Assembly (NCBI GenBank): GCA_034409565.1
Contig: DAOUMS010000016.1
Span: 62,001-126,000, forward strand
From: E44-bin89 sp034409565
GTDB taxonomy: Bacteria > Chloroflexota > Dehalococcoidia > Dehalococcoidales > RBG-16-60-22
Direction: 5' to 3'
Length of the DNA: 64,000 bases
In this document: positions 8,031 through 16,021 of the stretch, piece after piece
How positions within the stretch are numbered: position 1 is the stretch's first letter
How the letters are laid out: each line of letters opens with the position of its first letter
The notes under the pieces: model-generated
Seen by the model: only the letters and a program-made list of their open reading frames with translations
What the model was told of the DNA's origin: nothing
Databases searched by the model: none
Translations under genes and position numbers: made by a program

Positions 8031-9065
8031 ATGAAAATTATTGACCTGCGCAGCGATACCATAACTTTGCCAACGGAGGAAATGCGGCGGGCGATGTACG
8101 AGGCGGAGCTGGGTGATGATGTTCATCGGGAAGACCCCACGGTCAACCGACTTGAGGCGCTGGCCGCCGAGGTCATGGGCAAGGAGGCGGCGCTTTTAAC
8201 CACCAGCGGCACGATGAGTAACCTCCTTGGTGTCCTGAGCAATACCCGCCCTGGCGATGAAATCATCCTCGGTAGCGAGGCTCACATGTTATGGTACGAG
8301 GTCGGCGGGGCCTCGGCTCTGGGTGGGGTGGTCATCAGAACTGTGGCCAATAACGAGGACGGAAGGCTAGACCCGGCTGAGGTGGCCAAGGCAATACGAC
8401 CGGAGAACATCCATTTCCCCAGGAGCGCCCTGCTCTGTCTGGAAAACACCCATAATCGCTGCGGCGGCGCCGTATTAACGCGGGAGTATACCGGGGAAAT
8501 TTCCGGACTGGCCCATCAGCGTGGGCTGCAGGTTCATCTGGATGGTGCCCGTATATTCAACGCCGCTGTCACCCTCGGCGTGCCGGCCCGGGAGCTGGCG
8601 GCGCCGGTGGACACGGTTGTTTTCTGCCTTTCCAAGGGGCTGAGTGCACCGGTGGGCTCGCTTTTCTGCGGTACAGAGGAGGTGGTGGAGAGAGCAAGGA
8701 AGTGGCGCAAGATGCTGGGTGGGGGGATGAGGCAGGCGGGGGTTATCGCGGCGGCTGGCATTGTGGCGGTGGAAAAGATGGTTGACCGCCTGGCTGAGGA
8801 CCACGCCAACGCGAAGAAGCTGGCGGAGGGGCTGGCGCAGATACCCGGTTTTTCTGTACGTCCGGAAAAGGTGCAGACGAATATAGTCAACTTTGAATTT
8901 CCGTCTAAAGTCGACGATTTCGTCATTAAAATTGGGGAGTGGGGGGTAAAATTTCTGTCCCGGGGTGGCCGTAGCGTGCGGGCGGTGACCAACCGCATGG
9001 TCGATGCCGGAGATATCGAGGAAGCCCTGAAGCGCATTGACCGGCTGGTCAGGGAAGCCGGTTAG
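8031..9065 (+). CDS. ltaE: Low-specificity L-threonine aldolase
   Basis: A 344-residue PLP enzyme that cleaves threonine or allo-threonine to glycine and acetaldehyde. The N-terminal signature IDLRSDTITLPTEEMRRAM is typical. The Schiff-base lysine lies in VVFCLSKGLSAPVGS, near residue 202. ATG at 8031 is preferred because an upstream GTG at 8022 is part of the AGGTGA ribosome site. It is divergent from rplY and its stop overlaps by 4 bases that of the convergent DUF362 gene. Confidence 0.92.
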   Translation: MKIIDLRSDTITLPTEEMRRAMYEAELGDDVHREDPTVNRLEALAAEVMGKEAALLTTSGTMSNLLGVLSNTRPGDEIILGSEAHMLWYEVGGASALGGVVIRTVANNEDGRLDPAEVAKAIRPENIHFPRSALLCLENTHNRCGGAVLTREYTGEISGLAHQRGLQVHLDGARIFNAAVTLGVPARELAAPVDTVVFCLSKGLSAPVGSLFCGTEEVVERARKWRKMLGGGMRQAGVIAAAGIVAVEKMVDRLAEDHANAKKLAEGLAQIPGFSVRPEKVQTNIVNFEFPSKVDDFVIKIGEWGVKFLSRGGRSVRAVTNRMVDAGDIEEALKRIDRLVREAG

Positions 9066-10207
9066 GAGAAATAGGGCATTAAACGCTGGCGAATTTCTTT
9101 ACGGTCGGGCGGGCAGCCAGCGATGCATTCCATTTTTTCATCCGTTTCGGTGCTGGTGCAGTCGCCGACCAGCAGGCAGGCCCTGCCTTCTGGGATGTCG
9201 GGTTCAGTACCCACGCAGATACGCAGCGGCGCTTTTAGTTTCGAGCCCTGTTCACTTAACATAAGAAGGTTCGACAAGAGCGGGATGAGGCAGCCGCTGC
9301 ACGCTTTATCGATGCCACTTATCTCAAGCTGTGGGAAGCTCTGACGCAGCTGCTCCTGGGGCAGCTTCACCTTGAATTTGAGTCGTTTCAGTTCCTCACC
9401 GATGATTTCGATTCTGGTCAAATCTTTTTCCCCCAGCCCCGCCGCTGCTCCCAGGGTAACCGTGGGCACGGTGTTGGGGTCGATGTCCATCAGGGCGCAG
9501 CCGACGGCGTCCACGGCCACAGCGTCGCGGCTGGCGAGGAGCAGGCGCGCGCCGAGGGGCTGGCTGCGGGCGGAAGAGCCAACGCTGCCCAGCGTTCTGG
9601 CGGTGGCATCGACGATGTTGAGTGTTGGCCGGACTATTTTGTTCAGCTCGACGATGGCCTGGCTCAGGTCTCTTTGCTGGTGGAATCGCGGTTTGTCCTC
9701 CCGTTTCAGGCAGCCCTTCAGGTTCTTCATGGCTATGGTGACCGTGGTCTGGTAGTGCGTTTTCAGCACTGGCACGTTGATTAATTTGTCGCAGGCGAAG
9801 GCATATTCGGTGACCCGGAATTCATCGGGCGTGGCTTCGGAGATGCCCCGGAAGGTCCGGTATTTGTGCTCGTCAAAAAGCACCCACTCGATATCCAGAC
9901 GGTCGGCGACCTCGCTGATGCCGGTCTGGGTGAAACAGGGCCTTAGCTGTGACTCCGACTGGTAGTAGCTCGGCCCCTCCCCGATAATCACCCGGCCCGC
10001 GCCGGCGTCAAGGCAGTATCTGGCCACGGCTTCAACAACCCGGGGACTGGTGATGTCACCGCTGTCGGGGGGCCTGGGCTCATAGAGGTTGGGCTTGATG
10101 AGCACGCGGTCGCCCCTTGCCACCGGCTTTTCGCCAAGGCCGTCAAGCGCTTGGAGAAGGGCAGCATAATAGTCGTTCTCGACTCTGACAATAGAGACTT
10201 TGCTCAT
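9062..10207 (-). CDS. DUF362 family protein
   Basis: A 381-residue protein with the DUF362 pattern: VLIKPNLYEP near the N-terminus, GEGPSYYQSE, the KLINVPVLKTHYQTTVTIAM stretch followed by NLKGC, and DAVAVDAVGCALMDIDP. A C-terminal Cys-rich part (CSGCLIPLLSN, CVGTEPD, CIAGCPPD) may bind metal. DUF362 proteins are common in anaerobes and are often fused to ferredoxin domains; biochemical function is not established. It follows the dCMP deaminase gene by 26 bases on the same strand. Confidence 0.85.
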   Translation of the reverse strand: MSKVSIVRVENDYYAALLQALDGLGEKPVARGDRVLIKPNLYEPRPPDSGDITSPRVVEAVARYCLDAGAGRVIIGEGPSYYQSESQLRPCFTQTGISEVADRLDIEWVLFDEHKYRTFRGISEATPDEFRVTEYAFACDKLINVPVLKTHYQTTVTIAMKNLKGCLKREDKPRFHQQRDLSQAIVELNKIVRPTLNIVDATARTLGSVGSSARSQPLGARLLLASRDAVAVDAVGCALMDIDPNTVPTVTLGAAAGLGEKDLTRIEIIGEELKRLKFKVKLPQEQLRQSFPQLEISGIDKACSGCLIPLLSNLLMLSEQGSKLKAPLRICVGTEPDIPEGRACLLVGDCTSTETDEKMECIAGCPPDRKEIRQRLMPYFS

Positions 10208-10233
10208 TATGGCTTTTTCTTTCGCCTCTGCCG

Positions 10234-10725
10234 TCAGTCCAGGAAGCTAATCTGGGCCGGCGGCCTTGCTTTGGTTTCGATTGCAATGCCCGCTTCCTTA
10301 AAGAGGTCGGCGAAGGTGCTGTCATTGTAGTGGCCAAAGCTAACGAACCGTTTAATTCTGGCGTTGACCAGCATCTTGGCGCAGAGGACGCAGGGGGTGT
10401 GGGTGCAGTAGATGGTGCTCCCCTCCAGACTGACGCCGTGGAGGCTGGCCTGGATGATGACGTTCTGCTCGGCATGGATGCCGCGGCATATCTCGTGTCT
10501 CTCGCCGGAGGGTATGCCCAGCTCGTCGCGCAGGCAGCCCAGTTCTAGGCAGTCTTTGGAGCCGGCGGCGGCGCCATTGTAGCCCGTGGCCAGGATGTGC
10601 TTGTCCTTTACCGCTACGGCGCCAACGTGATGACGACGGCAGGTGGCGCGCTCCGCCACCACCGAGGCGATTTTCAAAAAATATTCGTCAATGGTTGGCC
10701 GGGTGACTTCTCTTTTCATTTCCAT
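10234..10725 (-). CDS. Deoxycytidylate deaminase (ComEB type)
   Basis: A 163-residue zinc deaminase that converts dCMP to dUMP for dTMP synthesis. The catalytic motifs are H84-A-E86 (GIHAEQNVI) and P111-C112-x-x-C115 (PCVLC). Additional metal-site residues (HHVGAVAV, CLELGC) match dCMP deaminases rather than cytidine deaminases. Its start overlaps the end of the upstream UPF0200 kinase-like gene by 10 bases, which suggests translational coupling. An alternative ATG lies two codons in. Confidence 0.9.
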   Translation of the reverse strand: MEMKREVTRPTIDEYFLKIASVVAERATCRRHHVGAVAVKDKHILATGYNGAAAGSKDCLELGCLRDELGIPSGERHEICRGIHAEQNVIIQASLHGVSLEGSTIYCTHTPCVLCAKMLVNARIKRFVSFGHYNDSTFADLFKEAGIAIETKARPPAQISFLD

Positions 10726-11270
10726 CCCGCCAGCAGTTTATTCACCTGTGCCTGAAGGTCGGACAGCGATGACTCGTTGCTGAGGGTGTAGTCGGCCATG
10801 GCAATCGGGCCGCCTTTATTGGTATTCTCAATTTCCGTCCGGTCGCGGCTGGTGGCTTCGGCACGGGTCAGCGGCCGTAATGCCCGGCGGCTGAGACGGG
10901 TGTACCGCGTCGCCGGCGATGCCCAGACGGCAACCACGGTGAAATCAGCGCCGTAGCGTTCTTTCAGCAGCCGGTACTCCTCCCACGAGTACAGCCCGTC
11001 CACCACGACATTTGAATTTTTCCGGGCGGCCTCGATTCTGGGCAGGTTCAGTTTGGCGTAGGCGGCCATGCCATGCTCTTTCCGCAAAAGCTCCCTGACG
11101 TGCCGCTCGTTGTCCTCATTGAGGACCCGGCCCCTCTTTTTGGCCTCTTCGTCGGTGACATCACCGAACCTGATTCTGGTGAAGCCATTATCTGCAAAGG
11201 CCTGGGCGACCTCTGACTTGCCCGACCCGGCCATACCCACGATGGCAACCACTTTATTCTTTGCTGGCAC
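10716..11270 (-). CDS. UPF0200 / dephospho-CoA-kinase-like P-loop protein
   Basis: A 184-residue P-loop NTPase. The Walker A motif GMAGSGKS is at residues about 12-19 and is followed by RIRFGDVTDEEAKKRG, as in the UPF0200 group of kinase-like proteins known best from archaea. VVDGLYSWEEYRLL and a LID-like Arg-rich stretch (RLSRRALRPLTRAEATSRDR) support a nucleotide or small-molecule kinase fold. The substrate is unknown. I place the start at GTG 11270: the frame runs open for 34 more codons upstream but that part is not family-like, and a TATAAT lies 10 bases before this GTG. Confidence 0.75.
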   Translation of the reverse strand: MPAKNKVVAIVGMAGSGKSEVAQAFADNGFTRIRFGDVTDEEAKKRGRVLNEDNERHVRELLRKEHGMAAYAKLNLPRIEAARKNSNVVVDGLYSWEEYRLLKERYGADFTVVAVWASPATRYTRLSRRALRPLTRAEATSRDRTEIENTNKGGPIAMADYTLSNESSLSDLQAQVNKLLAGWK

Positions 11271-11280
11271 TATGGGATTA

Positions 11281-11286
11281 ATTATA
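11281..11286 (-). promoter_or_regulatory. -10 box with near-leaderless geometry
   Basis: Minus-strand TATAAT 10 bases upstream of the GTG at 11270, with no Shine-Dalgarno sequence between them. Confidence 0.5.
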
Positions 11287-11428
11287 ACGAAGATGGAGGA
11301 GAAATTAAAATGGGGAGCTTGTTGCGAAACTGTTGTAGCTCCGGAACTCTTGTTTGAGAAGAAGCAACTCATTCCGGCTCCGCAGCAGTTGCTTGTCTCT
11401 TCATTACTGGTGTGATATGGTAATGCCT

Positions 11429-11451
11429 ACTAAATACGTTACTAAGTACGT
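11429..11451 (+). repeat. Tandem 11-base direct repeat upstream of a membrane protein gene
   Basis: Two copies of ACTAARTACGT, starting at 11429 and 11441, so spaced 12 bases apart. They lie between a possible -10 region and the GGGGGG ribosome site of the 11472 gene. This could be an operator, but only two copies are seen. Confidence 0.3.
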
Positions 11452-11471
11452 GAGGTATTAGGGGGGTAATA

Positions 11472-11864
11472 ATGAATAGAAAATTATTAATCGAAATAAT
11501 CGTTGTACTTGGGATAGCATGGGCGACTTTGGCTTTGCTTCCGTTTTCTATAGCGGTCTGGATATATTTGGTATGGATGGTTTGGAAAAAGAAAGCCAAT
11601 ATATTCCATGACCAGATGGAACCAAAGTTAGCCGAAAGGCGTTTAAAAAGGCTGAAAGCGTCCCTGCTGGTAGCTGGAATATCTTTGGCGGCGTGTATTG
11701 TTACTGTCCTTGTGCAAATTGTAGTACTAATTGGAATATTCGGTCAGCCCGAAGAAGAAGGGCCTGCCGTTTTCTTCATCGCGTTTTTTTTGGCTGTGCT
11801 GTTTGCTATAGCAACTAGTGGCAGCTTGGTTACATTTCTCAAAGGACGACGAAAAACAACATAA
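11472..11864 (+). CDS. Small polytopic membrane protein, unknown function
   Basis: A 130-residue protein with about four hydrophobic segments (near residues 4-20, 24-40, 62-86 and 98-120) and basic loops (WKKKANIFHD, RRLKRLK). No family is recognised. AGGGGGG precedes the ATG at good spacing. Base composition is visibly AT-richer than its neighbours, which may indicate a recently acquired or lineage-specific gene. Confidence 0.65.
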   Translation: MNRKLLIEIIVVLGIAWATLALLPFSIAVWIYLVWMVWKKKANIFHDQMEPKLAERRLKRLKASLLVAGISLAACIVTVLVQIVVLIGIFGQPEEEGPAVFFIAFFLAVLFAIATSGSLVTFLKGRRKTT

Positions 11865-11941
11865 AGGAATACCGAAATAAGTACAATTTGACGAAGAGTT
11901 TAGCAACAAGCTCAACAGGGAACAGCAGTCGCCACCTGTGC

Positions 11942-11947
11942 TATAAT
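11942..11947 (+). promoter_or_regulatory. Extended -10 box (TGC-TATAAT) before cca
   Basis: TATAAT preceded by TGC, 10 bases before the GTG at 11958. No clear -35 hexamer or Shine-Dalgarno sequence is seen. Confidence 0.5.
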
Positions 11948-11957
11948 TTTGATTGCA

Positions 11958-13220
11958 GTGCCGGAAGTAAATAATTTAGCCAATAAAATAAAAAACCAGC
12001 TACCAAGAGAACTCATTGTGTTCCTGCGGCTGGCCGGTGAGATAGCGCAGCAGCGCGGGCAGAAACTGTATCTGGTGGGTGGGGTGGTCCGCGACTTGCT
12101 GCTGGAAAGGGAGAATTTCGACCTTGACCTGGTGGTGGAGGGGGACGCTATCGCTCTGGTGCGGGAACTGGCGGAAGCCAGACAGGGTAAGCTGGTTACC
12201 CACCAGCGCTTCGGCACGGCCAAGCTGCGCTGGAATGGCTGGAGCGCCGACCTAGCCACGGCACGGTCGGAAACGTACGCCAGGGCCTGCGCCCTGCCCA
12301 CGGTTAACCCCGGCACCATCAGAGATGACCTTTTACGGCGCGACTTCACCATCAACGCCGTGGCCGTGGCGCTCAATCCCGGTCGCTACGGACAAATACT
12401 CGACCTGTATGGCGGCATGGCCGACCTTGAAAAAAAGCTGATTAGAATTCTCCACGATAAAAGCTTCATTGATGACGCCACCCGCATCTGGCGGGCCATT
12501 CGCTACGAGCAGCGACTTGATTTCCGGCTGGAGCCAAAGACGCTGGCACTGGTGAAACGCGATGCCAGCTACCTGAAAAAGGTGAGCGGCGACCGCATCC
12601 GCCATGAACTTGAGCTTATCTTTGGGGAAAAATACCCGGAAAAAGCGCTGCGCCGCGCCGGTGAGCTTGGCGTGCTGGGGAAACTGCACCCAAGTCTGAA
12701 GGCAGACGACTGGCTGTCGGCCAGATGCGAGCGGGCGCGGCAGCGGACTTCACCCGATGTGCCCTCCTTCGGTCTTTACCTTGCTCTGCTGGTCTACCGT
12801 ATGGACGTCAGCGATGTTGAAGAGCTTATGTCCTACCTGAGATTGCGCAAGTCAACTAACCGGATGCTGGGCGACACCATAGACCTGAAGGCCAACCTGA
12901 AATTCCTGGCCTCACCGCAGATAACGGCGAGCCGGGTTTACACGCGGCTCATCGGTTACGCAGCGGAGGCAGTGGTCGCCAGCATAATTGCCGGCGAAAT
13001 GCCGGAGGCGGGCCAGCGCCTCGCTGAATTCATGGATAAGCTGAGATATATCAGGCCCGCTCTCAACGGCGAAGATTTAAAGAAGCTGGGGGTGGCACAG
13101 GGGCCGGAGATTAAAAATGTGTGGCAGCAGCTCCTTGAGGCCAGGCTGGAGGGCAAAGTAGTATCCAGGCGTGACGAGGAGACCCTGGTTAAAAACTGGC
13201 TGGCGGAGAAAGGCGAATAA
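11958..13220 (+). CDS. cca: CCA tRNA nucleotidyltransferase / poly(A) polymerase family protein
   Basis: A class II tRNA nucleotidyltransferase-type protein of 420 residues. The motif LVGGVVRDLLLE near residue 37 is followed by the catalytic DLDLVVEGD. Motifs RRDFTINAVAV and FIDDATRIWRAIRYEQRL complete the head and neck domains. The family either adds or repairs the tRNA CCA end or acts as poly(A) polymerase; the two cannot be told apart here. GTG 11958 is chosen from its distance to the TATAAT; an in-frame TTG at 11949 is the alternative. The next gene starts 3 bases after the stop. Confidence 0.9.
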   Translation: MPEVNNLANKIKNQLPRELIVFLRLAGEIAQQRGQKLYLVGGVVRDLLLERENFDLDLVVEGDAIALVRELAEARQGKLVTHQRFGTAKLRWNGWSADLATARSETYARACALPTVNPGTIRDDLLRRDFTINAVAVALNPGRYGQILDLYGGMADLEKKLIRILHDKSFIDDATRIWRAIRYEQRLDFRLEPKTLALVKRDASYLKKVSGDRIRHELELIFGEKYPEKALRRAGELGVLGKLHPSLKADDWLSARCERARQRTSPDVPSFGLYLALLVYRMDVSDVEELMSYLRLRKSTNRMLGDTIDLKANLKFLASPQITASRVYTRLIGYAAEAVVASIIAGEMPEAGQRLAEFMDKLRYIRPALNGEDLKKLGVAQGPEIKNVWQQLLEARLEGKVVSRRDEETLVKNWLAEKGE

Positions 13221-13223
13221 TCA

Positions 13224-13967
13224 ATGGAGAAAAAGAGGCCGTATTTTATCATCTTTGGCTTGCTGGTTCTGGCACTGGGCCTCTTCGGCTGGGCTCTGTC
13301 AACGCAGATGCAGCTTCGACATATGGAGAACGCGGTGCTGACCGTGCACCGGCAGTTTAAGTACAAGGACAATGAGCACAACCTGACCCTTTCCCTGCCC
13401 CTGCCGGAGTACCTGCATTACAAGGCAAAGCTCAGGCCATCATGGTTGAACTATAATCACGGGCATCCCTCCTTCTACTTCGCGGAATACGTTGCCATGG
13501 CGACAGACCCCGGTGATGACGCCACCATTGCGCAGATTGCCGGTTATCTTGATGCCGCCGCCGCTGCGTCTGAAGACAGTGATTACGGCACGAAAGTTGG
13601 GCTCGCGCTGGCCTTTGTCCAGAGCTTCACCTACATCGGGGACAATGTTACCGTGGCGCTGGACGAGTATCCCCGCTATCCGGTGGAAACGCTTTTTGAC
13701 CGCGAGGGCGACTGTGAGGATACCGCCATTTTGCTGGCCGCGATTTTAAGTGAGATGGACTGCGATGTGGCGCTGCTCCTCTTTGAGGAGTTCGACCACA
13801 TTGGGCTGGGCATCAACATGCCCCCGGAATACAAGATGTACGGCAACTCCTGGATATATGAGGACCGGCGGTACTGGTATCTGGATACGGCGGGGGGAAG
13901 GTCAATCGGCTGGTGCCCTGAGCCTTATGACGTAACCTCGGCGTATGTCTATCCGGTGGGGGAATAA
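13224..13967 (+). CDS. Membrane-anchored transglutaminase-like protein
   Basis: A 247-residue protein with an N-terminal membrane helix (residues about 8-26) and an external domain. A transglutaminase-like Cys/His/Asp triad is visible: C164 in REGDCEDTAILLAAIL, H192 in EEFDHIGLGI, and D221 in WYLDTAGG. The Cys motif is typical of bacterial transglutaminase-like cysteine proteases. Substrate and role are unknown. It lies 3 bases after cca, though a functional link is not obvious. Its 3' end overlaps the end of convergent ispE by 19 bases. Confidence 0.75.
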   Translation: MEKKRPYFIIFGLLVLALGLFGWALSTQMQLRHMENAVLTVHRQFKYKDNEHNLTLSLPLPEYLHYKAKLRPSWLNYNHGHPSFYFAEYVAMATDPGDDATIAQIAGYLDAAAAASEDSDYGTKVGLALAFVQSFTYIGDNVTVALDEYPRYPVETLFDREGDCEDTAILLAAILSEMDCDVALLLFEEFDHIGLGINMPPEYKMYGNSWIYEDRRYWYLDTAGGRSIGWCPEPYDVTSAYVYPVGE

Positions 13968-14800
13968 GTCTCCACCAGATAAGTTTCCATTTTCTGCTGC
14001 TGGCACCGTGTATATAGTTCTTCGGCTTTAGTTTTTTCTTTAAAGAGGGTGAAGAGCGCCGGGCCGGAGCCGGCCAGGTGGACGTGGGGGGCACCGAGCT
14101 TTTTGATATGGTCGCGGTAGACCTTCAGTTCCGACCCGCTGGCGAAGGCGACGTTCTCAAAGGTATTGAAAAGTGTTGATGGCTCTTTCCCCTCCTTCAA
14201 CTCGTTGGCCATTCGCTCTGTTATCTGACCATCGGTGAAATGGCCTGTATTCAGGCTGGCATAGAGCCTGGCTGTCTTGCCAGGCAGTCGGGGCACATCG
14301 GGCATGACCAGGACCACCCAGTGGTGTGGTAGGGGAGGCAGCGGTGTTACCACCTCGCCTCTGCCGGCCATCATGGCTGTGCCGCCGTAGAGGAAAAAGG
14401 GCACATCCGAGCCAAGCTGCGCGGCAAACTCAAGCAGTCTTTCCTGCGGCAGACTCAATTCCCAGACTTCATTCAGGCCGCGCAGGGTGGCGGCGGCAGC
14501 GCTGCTGGCACCTCCCAGTCCCGAAAGCAGGGGAATGCGGTTTTCAATTTCAATAGCGATTCCTCTGGTAACACCCGTCGTCTCCCGCATCAAATTGACC
14601 GCCCGTGAGACAAGGCTTTTCTCCGCCGACCATTGTGGTGAGTCCGGTCTGATGTCCACTGATGGGCTGGTTCGAAAGGTGAGTCGGTCGCAGAGGCTGA
14701 TGGTCTGAATAACGCTCCTGATTTCATGGTAGCCATCGGGGCGTCTGGAGAGTACTTCGAGGGTCAGGTTCAGCTTGGCCGGTGCCATAATGGTCAGCAT
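13949..14800 (-). CDS. ispE: 4-diphosphocytidyl-2-C-methyl-D-erythritol kinase
   Basis: The GHMP kinase of the non-mevalonate isoprenoid pathway. The N-terminal APAKLNLTLEVLSRRPDGYHEI motif region is intact. The ATP-binding glycine-rich loop PLLSGLGGASSAAAA is near residues 90-104, and the C-terminal HLAGSGPALFTLF loop is present. The start at 14800 is taken because the ATG sits in an ATGCTGA overlap with the rsmA stop, a standard coupling arrangement. It is the distal gene of an rsmA-ispE pair. Confidence 0.94.
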   Translation of the reverse strand: MLTIMAPAKLNLTLEVLSRRPDGYHEIRSVIQTISLCDRLTFRTSPSVDIRPDSPQWSAEKSLVSRAVNLMRETTGVTRGIAIEIENRIPLLSGLGGASSAAAATLRGLNEVWELSLPQERLLEFAAQLGSDVPFFLYGGTAMMAGRGEVVTPLPPLPHHWVVLVMPDVPRLPGKTARLYASLNTGHFTDGQITERMANELKEGKEPSTLFNTFENVAFASGSELKVYRDHIKKLGAPHVHLAGSGPALFTLFKEKTKAEELYTRCQQQKMETYLVETYSPTG

Positions 14801-15657
14801 GCCACCTTCTTCCTCTGCCATTGAGCGTATGCCTGCCACAGCCGTGCCCATTCTTCAAGAGTGAGGGTCTCGGCGCGACGCGGCGGCGCGATGCCTGCCT
14901 CTTCTAATAACGGAACAACTTCGGCCTTGGGCAGTCCCAGACCGTAGGACAGGGAGTTGGCCAGTTGCTTGCGCGGGCTGGCGAAGCCAGCCCTGACCGT
15001 TTTAAAGAAGCTGTCGGCGTCACCCACCGCCACCGCCGGTTTTGGATACAGGTCAATGCGCAGAATGGCGGAATCTACCTCCGGCGCCGGGTAAAATGCT
15101 TGCGCCGGTACTTTGCTGATAACTGTGGGTCGACCGTAAAACTGCACGCTGATGCTGAGCAGGCTCCTTTTTCCCGGCCCGGCAGCAATGGCCTCGGCCA
15201 CCTCTTTTTGCACCATCACCACCATCAGGTCCGGCTTCAGAGAGGCTTCCAAGAAGTGGCGCAGGACGGGTGAGGTGATGTAGTAGGGGAGGTTGGCCAC
15301 CACCTTGTACCGTTCTGACTCAGACAGTAAAGTCGCCGGCGCAATTTTGAGGATATCCCCGTTGATAATGGTAACGTTGGTGTCAGAACGCATTTCCTGT
15401 GTCAGCAAGTCGGCCAGTTTGTCGTCAAGCTCAATGGCGATGACTTGACGGACTCTCCGGGCAAGCTCGCGGGTCAGGATGCCCAGTCCCGGGCCTATCT
15501 CCATGACGGTGTCGTCCGGCGTTAGCTCAGCCGCGGCGAGTATCTGCTGCCGCACGTCGCTATCAATGAGGAAGTGCTGCCCCAGCCTTTTTCTGGCCCT
15601 CAAATCGAAGTGGCGCAGCAGTTTTTTCGTTTCCGTCAGCAGCGCTGCTTCTTTCAA
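14794..15657 (-). CDS. rsmA: 16S rRNA (adenine1518/1519-N6)-dimethyltransferase
   Basis: KsgA/RsmA dimethylates two adenines in the 3' helix of 16S rRNA. The SAM motif VMEIGPGLGILTREL and the catalytic NLPYYITSPV are both present, and RKRLGQHFLID is a typical N-terminus. The start is placed at TTG 15657 (287 residues) with AGGTG a few bases upstream. The frame runs 34 codons further, but that part lies inside the SRP RNA gene and is not protein-like. ispE overlaps its stop. Confidence 0.93.
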   Translation of the reverse strand: MKEAALLTETKKLLRHFDLRARKRLGQHFLIDSDVRQQILAAAELTPDDTVMEIGPGLGILTRELARRVRQVIAIELDDKLADLLTQEMRSDTNVTIINGDILKIAPATLLSESERYKVVANLPYYITSPVLRHFLEASLKPDLMVVMVQKEVAEAIAAGPGKRSLLSISVQFYGRPTVISKVPAQAFYPAPEVDSAILRIDLYPKPAVAVGDADSFFKTVRAGFASPRKQLANSLSYGLGLPKAEVVPLLEEAGIAPPRRAETLTLEEWARLWQAYAQWQRKKVAC

Positions 15658-15694
15658 ATGGCACCTGCCCGCAAATTGCCCTGAAAAGCGATGA

Positions 15695-15962
15695 GGCCGT
15701 GCACCTGCCCTCGACCCTGCCCAATAGCTTGCCCGGGCCAGCCAGCTCCAGCCAGGCAACCCTGCGGCACCCGGAAAATACCATTTACCGCTGCTTCCTC
15801 TCGGACCTGACGGGGTTCATAGCCTTCCGCCGCGCAAGACCCGGCCTTCAACACCGCTTGGCCTGAGTAGTCCTACCAGACAAGGGCCTCAAGCCGGAAT
15901 TAAACCCTGCTGTAGCGGATTGCAGGTTCAGGGCACCGCTGGCTCCCCGTCTAGCACGACCT
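15695..15962 (-). ncRNA. ffs: Signal recognition particle RNA, large bacterial type
   Basis: On the minus strand, 15785-15817 gives the conserved SRP S-domain: GTCAGGTCC, a GAGA tetraloop, then GGAAGCAGCGGTAA. About 100 bases upstream, 15905-15960 matches the Alu domain of long bacterial SRP RNAs (GTGCTAGACGGGGAGC, GCGGTGCCCTG, TGCAATCCGCT). Both domains together imply a form of about 270 bases rather than the 110-base 4.5S type. Ends are approximate, 10-15 bases either way. It fills the otherwise gene-free stretch 15658-16021 and lies just upstream of rsmA. Confidence 0.88.
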
Positions 15963-16021
15963 CACCAAAATGCTAATCTGCCCGGAGACCTTTGTCAAGG
16001 GTAGCGGCGCTGGTCCTCGCT

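Noticed and set aside
15563..15854. Two short minus-strand reading frames of 66 and 73 codons
   Set aside because: They coincide with the SRP RNA and the start of rsmA, and their sequence shows no protein-like pattern.
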